From Bacillota bacterium (GTDB lineage: Bacteria; Bacillota; Clostridia; Acetivibrionales; DSM-1351), in the NCBI GenBank assembly GCA_023398105.1, contig JAEWST010000182.1, positions 1 to 17,949 of the forward strand: DNA of 17,949 nt. The letters are read 5' to 3'. This document shows, one piece after another, positions 7,078 through 13,074 of this stretch; position 1 is the first letter of the stretch, and each line of letters begins with the position of its first letter. Under the pieces are notes generated by a model, which searched no databases, was not told the origin of the DNA, and saw nothing but the letters and a program-made list of their open reading frames with translations. The translations under genes and the position numbers were made by a program.

Positions 7078-7817
7078 TTTTCAAACACCTCACATTCCTC
7101 AAAAAAGTAAACCAGGATGCCTAATCCAGCAGCTCTATAAGAAAACTCTTTTCTATTTCCGCTCGCTATATCCCATAACTTATTAAAAATTTCATTACTG
7201 TCTTCACAAACCTTTTTCAAATCTTTATATGTATCTGACATAAACCCAGTTAATCGTTGAGCAAAATTAACATCTGGGTGTCTATTTAAATAATCTTCTA
7301 CCGTAATTACTTGTATCAATCCCATGTTAATTTCTTTTATAAAATCCTTAAGGCTATTTTTGTCTATCTTATCACTAATTTTAGTAATACTAAAATCACC
7401 AGAATTTGAATTTTGAAATGTTCCCATTAAATATTTTGCAAGAACCTCTAATTCAGAAAATGTGTATGTATTTGAGGCCTCTTCAAGTTGCTTATTAACC
7501 CACTCTTCATGCTCTTTTTTAAGACTAAACAACTTTTTGGGAGGAAAACTTGCTATTTCTGTATCTATAATTTTGTGACATGATGCACATGCGTAAATTA
7601 AATTTTCATAACTATTAACATATTCAGATGGTTTTGTTTCATCATATCTAGCTGATCCAGGCTTCTCTCCATATATATGTGCATTTTCCCCTACACATGC
7701 CGTATCATTACTAACACCATCTACTAATATCCTTTTACATATTGCACAATGATTCCCACTCTTCGTATGAAGTTTTCTTTGGTGCCTATCTGGAATCTTC
7801 GCCTTAGTTTCAGCCAT
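7074..7817 (-). CDS. HNH nuclease effector with ABC-3C-type C-terminal domain
   Basis: This 247-residue protein carries an N-terminal HNH/beta-beta-alpha-metal nuclease. Cys24 and Cys27 ('HCAICK') with Cys77 and Cys80 ('ACASCH') form a zinc site. His47 ('NAHIYG'), Asn72 ('YENLIY') and His81 are the likely catalytic set. Residues from about 115 to the end ('FSELEVLAKYL ... NEIFNKLWDIAS') are helical and unlike ordinary HNH proteins, consistent with the C-terminal domain that docks effectors to the ABC-3C partner. The frame is open to an ATG at 7832, but that ATG lies inside the SD (ATGGAGG). I use the ATG at 7817, with GGAGGTG nine bases upstream. It is the first gene of the cassette, behind its own promoter. 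Its predicted role is DNA cleavage once the ATPase senses a target. Confidence 0.85.
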   Translation of the reverse strand: MAETKAKIPDRHQRKLHTKSGNHCAICKRILVDGVSNDTACVGENAHIYGEKPGSARYDETKPSEYVNSYENLIYACASCHKIIDTEIASFPPKKLFSLKKEHEEWVNKQLEEASNTYTFSELEVLAKYLMGTFQNSNSGDFSITKISDKIDKNSLKDFIKEINMGLIQVITVEDYLNRHPDVNFAQRLTGFMSDTYKDLKKVCEDSNEIFNKLWDIASGNRKEFSYRAAGLGILVYFFEECEVFEK

Positions 7818-7850
7818 AAGGCACACCTCCATTATATTCTTATGGCTTTT

Positions 7851-7882
7851 ATTTTAACATATTTTGTTACATGTTTCAACAT
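7851..7882 (-). promoter_or_regulatory. Sigma-70-type promoter with operator-like repeats for the cassette
   Basis: Read on the minus strand, TTGAAA (7879-7874) and TAAAAT (7856-7851) are separated by exactly 17 bases. Initiation would fall near 7844, giving a short leader with GGAGG before the effector gene. A palindrome with ATGTT/AACAT arms (7871-7882) covers the -35 box. A third AACAT half-site (7856-7860) touches the -10 box. This layout suits a repressor, possibly the winged-helix middle component. It is the best promoter match I found in the window. Confidence 0.6.
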
Positions 7883-7904
7883 TTTACATATATATAACCA
7901 TTAA

Positions 7905-9464
7905 TCACAGAACCAAAATCCCCCTCTCATCATAAACACTACCCTTATTTTCGTTCCTTATTGCTCTATCCAATGCCATAATCAGAGCAACAGCACCGTC
8001 GATTCGCTCGGTTGATTTCTCTTTGTCAGGTTTAATGTTTCCTGCCGGATCAGTTTTCACATAGATATTATCCATCATCCATCTAAGAACTGGGTTTCCT
8101 CCGTGTGCAATCCTCTTTTCCAGTGTTAGCTTCATTAATTCCTTTGAAGAGGGTGACATATCCTTGTAGCCTTGTCCGAAAGGTATTACAATGAAGCCCA
8201 TTCCCTCAAGGTTCTGCACCATTTGAACTGCTCCCCAGCGGTCAAAGGCAATTTCTTTTATATTATATTTAGTTCCAAGCTCCTCTATAAAGTTTTCTAT
8301 GTATCCATAATGAATGACATTGCCTTCTGTTGTTTTTATAAAGCCTTGCTGCTTCCATATGTCGTATGGAACATGATCTCTTCTAACTCTTAGTTTGAGA
8401 TTATCGTCAGGTATCCAGAAGTATGGAAGCACTATATATTTTTCATCAGCTGTTCTTGGTGGAAATACAATAACAAATGCTGTAATATCCGTTGTGCTTG
8501 AAAGATCAAGTCCTGCATAGCATTCTCTGCCTCTCATGGCCTCAAGGTTTACCTTGAATGCGCACTCATCCCATTTGTCCATTTGCATCCAGCGGGTAGA
8601 CTGCTTTACCCACTGGTTAAGCCTCAATTGCCGGAATATATTCTCTTCGGCTGGGTTTTCTTTAGCACTAATGTATGCATTCCTTACTTTTTCAATGCCA
8701 ATGGTGTGTCCAAGTGAGGGATTAGCCTTGTACCAGTTCTTTTCATCACTCCAATCATCATTATCAGCAATTCCATATATAACAGGATAATAGGTAGTGT
8801 CAATTTTCCTTCCGTCAATAATGTCCTGTGCTTTTTGGTGCTGCTCATAGCATATTGAGTTTCTATCTGTACCTGCTGTAGTAATCAAAAAAAATAGCGG
8901 TTGAAGTCTTGCATCACCGCTACCTTTGGTCATTACGTCAAATAAATCCCTGTTCGGCTGTGCATGTAATTCATCAAAGACAACTGCATGAACGTTAAGT
9001 CCATGTTTAGTATAGGCTTCAGCAGAAAGTACTTGATAAAAGCTATTTGTTGGCTTATATACAAGACGTTTTACAGACATTATCGGCTTTATTCTTTTTT
9101 TAAGAGCTGGACACTGGTCAACCATATCTACTGCAACATCAAATACTATGGATGCTTGCTGTCTGTCAGAAGCACAGCCATATACTTCAGCACCCCATTC
9201 ACCATCACCACAGGTCATGTATAAAGCAATTCCGGCAGCAAGCTCACTCTTTCCATTCTTTTTAGGTATTTCCACATAAGCTGTGTTGTACTGCCTATAA
9301 CCGTTATTTTTTACTGTTCCAAATACATCACAAATAATTTTATTCTGCCATGGTAGTAAATCAAACGGAACACCTTTCCACTGACCCTTTGTATGCTTTA
9401 AGCAATTAATAAAGTTAACAGCTCTCTGTGCTTTTTCTTCATCATACACTCTTCTTACCCCCAC
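7905..9464 (-). CDS. terL: Terminase large subunit
   Basis: This 519-residue HK97-type packaging motor has an N-terminal ATPase and a C-terminal RNase H-like nuclease. The ATPase shows 'DLLPWQ' (35-40), the Walker A-like 'PKKNGKSEL' (67-75), Walker B 'VVFDELH' (161-167, D164/E165) and the coupling motif 'LITTAGTD' (193-200). The nuclease shows acidic residues D320 ('GLDLSS'), D408 ('FDRWG') and D489 ('ERIDGAVALIMA'). The enzyme pumps DNA through the portal and cuts it at the ends. The start is a GTG overlapping terS by 23 bases with only a weak ribosome site; a second GTG at codon 6 with a GGGGGTAAG stretch before it is possible. Portal should follow directly but is displaced by the ABC-3C cassette. 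Confidence 0.96.
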   Translation of the reverse strand: MGVRRVYDEEKAQRAVNFINCLKHTKGQWKGVPFDLLPWQNKIICDVFGTVKNNGYRQYNTAYVEIPKKNGKSELAAGIALYMTCGDGEWGAEVYGCASDRQQASIVFDVAVDMVDQCPALKKRIKPIMSVKRLVYKPTNSFYQVLSAEAYTKHGLNVHAVVFDELHAQPNRDLFDVMTKGSGDARLQPLFFLITTAGTDRNSICYEQHQKAQDIIDGRKIDTTYYPVIYGIADNDDWSDEKNWYKANPSLGHTIGIEKVRNAYISAKENPAEENIFRQLRLNQWVKQSTRWMQMDKWDECAFKVNLEAMRGRECYAGLDLSSTTDITAFVIVFPPRTADEKYIVLPYFWIPDDNLKLRVRRDHVPYDIWKQQGFIKTTEGNVIHYGYIENFIEELGTKYNIKEIAFDRWGAVQMVQNLEGMGFIVIPFGQGYKDMSPSSKELMKLTLEKRIAHGGNPVLRWMMDNIYVKTDPAGNIKPDKEKSTERIDGAVALIMALDRAIRNENKGSVYDERGILVL

Positions 9465-9927
9465 TTAGTAGGATAAGTTCCATAGGATCATCTATATCTT
9501 GCTGAACATTATCAGAAGCTATTCTGCTTCTAGCAGATGGTGTCATGCCGAACTGCTCACAAAATTTATTCATTATTTTAAGGTAGGTTTGGGCAATTGA
9601 TACCTGCGGCACTTGCTGCCAGTATCCCGATGGTGTTTTTACAATTGTTCCGTGCTTTGTTATGAACTCTTCTGCCTCCTTCCATCTTGCATATGCCTGA
9701 CAGTAGCCTGCAAATGCCGCCATATCAACTTCTGTAAGTATGCCAAGCTGTTCAAGCTGTTTTACTGTTCTTCGCCATTCCTTTTTAGCCTCACTGTCAA
9801 GCCATGTTGGACATTTGGGAGCTTTTTTACTTGGCTTTGGTTCTGTTTTGTTTAACTTCCTTTTGCCAGGATTGCCTTCAAGCTCCTTTATTGCAGTAGG
9901 CTTTGGCTTTCTTCCTCTCTGTGCCAC
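9442..9927 (-). CDS. terS: Terminase small subunit, P27 family
   Basis: This 161-residue DNA-recognition subunit of the packaging terminase begins 'AQRGRKPKPTAIKELEGNPGKRKL', the hallmark basic N-terminus of the P27/Terminase_4 family. It contains the C-terminal 'VPQVSIAQTYLKIMNKFCEQFGMTPSARSRI', also diagnostic. The frame is open to a TTG at 9942, but the GTG at 9927 has a full GGAGGTGAT site about 5 bases upstream and gives the usual N-terminus, so I use it. It overlaps terL by about 23 bases. A terminator-like hairpin lies between it and the upstream gene. It is unusually far (about 7.6 kb) from the terminase-type HNH gene at the right edge. Confidence 0.93.
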   Translation of the reverse strand: MAQRGRKPKPTAIKELEGNPGKRKLNKTEPKPSKKAPKCPTWLDSEAKKEWRRTVKQLEQLGILTEVDMAAFAGYCQAYARWKEAEEFITKHGTIVKTPSGYWQQVPQVSIAQTYLKIMNKFCEQFGMTPSARSRIASDNVQQDIDDPMELILLSGGKKSV

Positions 9928-9960
9928 AGATATCACCTCCAATCTTAGTAATTTTGTATA

Positions 9961-9990
9961 TAAGAAAAGGACCTACCGGAGTAAGTCCTT
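9961..9990 (-). terminator. Intrinsic terminator downstream of the amidoligase block
   Basis: On the minus strand, arms AAGGACTTAC (9990-9981) and GTAGGTCCTT (9976-9967) form a 10-pair stem with one G-U pair and a four-base loop. It is followed by TTTTCTTA (9968-9961). It sits between the cyclotransferase stop and the terS ribosome site. I found no convincing promoter between it and terS. Confidence 0.6.
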
Positions 9991-10026
9991 CAATGTTTTA
10001 CCATTAGTTAACACTATCTATTTCTA

Positions 10027-10518
10027 TTAAAAATGCTTGAAATCAAACCTTTTATTATCTAAATCTGAAATCTCCCTAACATTTTCGGCAATAGCTTCCC
10101 TTAAAACTCTTAATGGTATTTTATTATCATGATAACCTTGCCAGATTATATTAAGATAGCGATTTGTTGGCTTAGCAGGAAGTTCCTCATAATCTTTAGC
10201 CATTATATATACCATTGCTTTTATAGTACCGTTCTTTGTTGCTACTTCGACTTCTTCCTTCACATACAACTTTGGATATCCCTCATAAATATCAAGAGCT
10301 TTCTCGCACTGAGCAGTTATCTCCCACAAAACTATGGGTACAGTGCTTCCCTGTCTTTTTTCAATATTTGCAACACCATTGTTTATACCTCTGAAGGTCA
10401 ATCTGTAGCTTCTTAATTTTCCTATTCCTATAACCTTGGCATTAGGACATCTATGGCTCATTTGAGTAAGATTCATGTTTGAACCATAAGCCCCATATAT
10501 TTTAGTTTCATTTTTCAT
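10027..10518 (-). CDS. Gamma-glutamylcyclotransferase family protein
   Basis: This 163-residue enzyme of the AIG2/GGCT fold cleaves gamma-glutamyl amide bonds by cyclising the glutamyl group to 5-oxoproline. Motifs seen are 'YGAYGSNMNLTQM' (8-20, substrate loop), 'YRLTFRG' (38-44), 'VPIVLWEIT' (60-68) and 'DIYEGYPKLY' (76-85) with the expected catalytic Glu79. The frame is open upstream to a TTG at 10596, but the ATG at 10518 gives the normal N-terminus and follows a GAGGAG site at slightly long spacing. It is paired with the amidoligase gene just upstream. Such phage-borne pairs are known from comparative genomics and have been proposed to make or edit a gamma-glutamyl-type modification. The real substrate is unknown. 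Confidence 0.88.
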   Translation of the reverse strand: MKNETKIYGAYGSNMNLTQMSHRCPNAKVIGIGKLRSYRLTFRGINNGVANIEKRQGSTVPIVLWEITAQCEKALDIYEGYPKLYVKEEVEVATKNGTIKAMVYIMAKDYEELPAKPTNRYLNIIWQGYHDNKIPLRVLREAIAENVREISDLDNKRFDFKHF

Positions 10519-10592
10519 AGTATAAGTGCTCCTCTTCTTTTTTGATTTGGGCTGTGAGGGCTTTGTTTGCCCCCACAAGCCAATGCTTACCT

Positions 10593-11498
10593 TCAAGCGG
10601 CATTACGCCAAGCCGAGTTCCCGCTAAGACTTGCAAGGAAGTGATGTCTGCAGGTTTCAAACTCCTCACCGATAAGTCCCAGCCTAAGCATCCAGCATCT
10701 GAAGGTATACTTTTCGTTGTCGGTATAGGTTCTTCTTGCACTTGCAGATTTTTGACTGATTGCCTGATGGCTTACCGCAAGGCAGAATTGTATGTATGCC
10801 TTAATCTTTCCTGCATGGATTGTCCCGTTAAAAAGTCTGAATTCAACCGTTCCCTTATCAAAAACGCTGTGAAGGTTGAGTCCATGGTACCTGCTATTGT
10901 GATAGTGTCTGCTTCTGTTTTCCTGACCAAAACCTGAGTACCAAATGTCTGCCAAAGCTTCCAAGGTCTTAGGCTTTTTCTTGTTTATCGTTGTTATTAG
11001 GTTTTCGTTTACCTTTTTGCAGTACCTTAATCTTGCAGGGTCTATCTCCAAGCTTTTATATAATAAATCCTCTTTGCTCGCCATAAGGTTGATGAGGTTT
11101 TTCAAGCTTAGCGGCGTGTGATTTTTTGCATCTATGTGAATGTGTATTCCACATTGGTATTTGCTGTCGCTTAACGCTCCTGCGTGTCTTAGCTGTCTTA
11201 CCAGCTCTTGAAGTGTTTCAATGTCCTCATAGGTTAATATTGGGCTTACCAGCTCCACACTGTAATCCCTGTCTGCTGTAACAATCCTGCCGTATTCTTT
11301 TTTGTGGGGCAAAATGCTTGCATCGCTCACAAATTTCCAACCTCTGCCGTCTGATGTTGTAACCTTGTATTCATCGTAAGTGCCACCCTTGTATTCAAGC
11401 CTTGCTCCCACTCCGAAAAATTCTACTGCAATCTGAGCCGCCTTTGCCCTTGTTATCCCTGTCATTTCAATTTCAATTCCGAATCTCTGTGTTTTCAT
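10593..11498 (-). CDS. Amidoligase family enzyme
   Basis: This 301-residue protein of the phage/bacterial amidoligase family (COOH-NH2 ligase, glutamine-synthetase-like fold) joins a carboxyl to an amine using ATP. Motifs in order are 'FGIEIE' (6-11), 'VELVSP' (81-86), 'CGIHIHIDA' (116-124) and 'HGLNLHS ... TVEFRLFNGT' (205-226). The acidic and histidine residues are those expected to bind metal and ATP. The C-terminal 70 residues ('AYIQFCLAVS ... GNSAWRN') closely match the C-terminus of the 266-residue protein two genes upstream. The ATG at 11498 has an AAAGGAG site 10 bases upstream. The gene is followed, after 74 bases, by the cyclotransferase gene. The target is unknown; a protein, peptide or small-molecule amide are all possible. 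Confidence 0.88.
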   Translation of the reverse strand: MKTQRFGIEIEMTGITRAKAAQIAVEFFGVGARLEYKGGTYDEYKVTTSDGRGWKFVSDASILPHKKEYGRIVTADRDYSVELVSPILTYEDIETLQELVRQLRHAGALSDSKYQCGIHIHIDAKNHTPLSLKNLINLMASKEDLLYKSLEIDPARLRYCKKVNENLITTINKKKPKTLEALADIWYSGFGQENRSRHYHNSRYHGLNLHSVFDKGTVEFRLFNGTIHAGKIKAYIQFCLAVSHQAISQKSASARRTYTDNEKYTFRCWMLRLGLIGEEFETCRHHFLASLSGNSAWRNAA

Positions 11499-11646
11499 CG
11501 TAGTTTGCTCCTTTTAAAGTAAATATTTTCCTTTTGTTAGTGTACATATTAGCTCTGAAAGAGCCTTATATCCAGTTAATTAAGAGCATATTATCAACAA
11601 ATAACACAGTGGTTTTTTGTGCATTTTACAGTAGTTTATAACTTTT

Positions 11647-12147
11647 TTAGAACTCAATATATCCGCAGCCGACTCCATCTCTAGGCCAGATTCCACCAGA
11701 AGTTTTATTTAAGCTTCTATGAAAGGGTTCAATCCCCTCATCTGTTATAATCAATAACGCATTACAGTTTGGGCAGTCTGTAGTACAGTATTTTATATCG
11801 TCATAGCTTTTTATGTAGTCTCTATCTATTGAAAACTTCTTAAAGCAGACAGGGCATTTCAAATCCTTATGATTGTTTGTTTTGTAAATGTAGTAATATC
11901 TTTTTAGGAAATCCTCAATATGCTGTAATTTTTCTAAATCTGTTAATCCTGCTTTATCAATTTTTACCCTATGAGGTGTAGCATTCACATAACTTTTTTC
12001 TAGCTTTGGCTTTGCTATTGGGAAAAAGGAGTCTTCAACCAATTTAAGGCATTTCAATTTTAAATTCCGTATATCACTGTCTTTAGATTTTATTGAGCAA
12101 ATATACTTCCTAAAGTTTCTTTTAATTAACGCATCAAATGTTTTCAT
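11647..12147 (-). CDS. Unknown zinc-ribbon protein in the amidoligase block
   Basis: I do not recognise this 166-residue protein as a named family. The N-terminal half (1-90) is lysine-rich and helical ('LIKRNFRKYICSIKSKDSDIRNLKLKCLKL'). The C-terminal half holds a likely zinc ribbon: 'CPVC' near residue 99, then 'YCTTDCPNCNALLII' near 120-134. The end is glycine-rich ('SGGIWPRDGVGCGYIEF'). It has no signal peptide or membrane segment. The start overlaps the upstream gene by ATGA and has an AGGGTGA site. About 150 bases separate it from the amidoligase gene; that gap holds a small GCTCT/AGAGC hairpin and no clear gene. Its place between two amidoligase-related genes suggests a partner or substrate, which is inference only. 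Confidence 0.6.
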   Translation of the reverse strand: MKTFDALIKRNFRKYICSIKSKDSDIRNLKLKCLKLVEDSFFPIAKPKLEKSYVNATPHRVKIDKAGLTDLEKLQHIEDFLKRYYYIYKTNNHKDLKCPVCFKKFSIDRDYIKSYDDIKYCTTDCPNCNALLIITDEGIEPFHRSLNKTSGGIWPRDGVGCGYIEF

Positions 12148-12944
12148 ATGTCACCCTTTTCTGAGCTATTTTCTAAGGGTGTTTCCAAGCTTTCAATTAT
12201 TGTTGTCTTCCTATAGGCTCCATTTCCTTCAAGGTTTTTAAGAAGTAGCATTCTCGATTTTTTATACTCACTTCCTACAAAGCCAAGCCTAATTAACCAT
12301 GTCCTCATTGTAAATTTATAATTATCTGTAGCTGTAGGCTTTGGGGATGCATGTTTTAAGCTCCTTGCACTTTGGCTCAGAAGTGAAATGAACTGTGTAT
12401 ATGCTTCGAGCCTGTCTGGCTCCTGAAATGTCTTGGCAAACTTGAAGGTTATAGTATTGTTAGTGAAGTCAAATTCAATTCCACGGTAACCACTCTCTTG
12501 CTTTTCGGCTATTTCAGTTTGAAATTCCTTAATTGTCTGTATGTGGGCTTTGTTCAACTCTGCAATAAAATCAGCCTTTAAAATATCAGCTTCAATTTCA
12601 AATACCTTCTTTATAACAGGCTGTTTGCTGTAAAGCATGTTAAGCATATTTCTCAGCGTGCTACCTGTATGTCCCTCCATCGGAATTGTAATTTCAAAGT
12701 CAAGGGCTTCATTTTCATGTGCTAGTTCTTGTGCTTCTGCCTCTAATTCTTTTTCTTCATTTGTTCCATTAATCAGTGCTTCAAGCTCAACCTCTACATC
12801 ATCTAATGTAATTCTTCCTGCCCTATCAATTGTATAAGTTCGTTCATTAATTGTTATTTGATATGCAAAGCTCGGTACTCCCATGTATTTTGCCTTTACT
12901 CCTGCATGTTCTTCCAAAGCTTTAATTATCTGCTTTCTGTCCAT
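12144..12944 (-). CDS. 'Virulence-related' phage protein with amidoligase-like C-terminus
   Basis: This 266-residue protein opens 'DRKQIIKALEEHAGVKAKYMGVPSFAYQI ... YTIDRAGRI', the pattern of phage proteins catalogued as 'virulence-related', a legacy name with no known activity. Residues 65-82 are a glutamate-rich linker. Residues 180-246 ('AYTQFISLLSQ ... TDNYKFTMRTWLIRLGFVG ... LEGNGAYR') align with the last 70 residues of the amidoligase at 10593-11498. A weaker match at 'GIEFDFTNNTITFKFAKT' replaces the amidoligase 'TVEFRLFNGT', and the HxHxD motif is missing. I infer an inactive paralogue or a substrate-binding partner. The ATG at 12944 has a GGAGGGA site, better than the TTG at 12962. 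Confidence 0.75.
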   Translation of the reverse strand: MDRKQIIKALEEHAGVKAKYMGVPSFAYQITINERTYTIDRAGRITLDDVEVELEALINGTNEEKELEAEAQELAHENEALDFEITIPMEGHTGSTLRNMLNMLYSKQPVIKKVFEIEADILKADFIAELNKAHIQTIKEFQTEIAEKQESGYRGIEFDFTNNTITFKFAKTFQEPDRLEAYTQFISLLSQSARSLKHASPKPTATDNYKFTMRTWLIRLGFVGSEYKKSRMLLLKNLEGNGAYRKTTIIESLETPLENSSEKGDI

Positions 12945-13074
12945 TTGTAATCCCTCCTGCAATTTTTGTTATTACATTAATCACTCTGAATATCAGTAAT
13001 TGCAAGGGTTTTATTACATTTAGGCATTGTTTTTTATATTCCACTTGATGTCCGCCATTGGCATTATATACTCA

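Noticed and set aside
10508..10741. 77-codon minus-strand frame overlapping the amidoligase C-terminus
   Set aside because: It lies in another frame across the end of the amidoligase, whose C-terminus is confirmed by its match to the upstream paralogue, and shows no SD or recognisable protein pattern.
11499..11646. Possible promoter (TTGATA with TGGATA 17 bases on) before the amidoligase gene
   Set aside because: The -10 match is poor and other spacings are equally weak; I did not consider it strong enough to list as a promoter.
13023..13067. 14-codon frame (MPMADIKWNIKNNA) after the cytosine methyltransferase
   Set aside because: It has no ribosome site and is very short; it could be a gene remnant but there is nothing further to support it.
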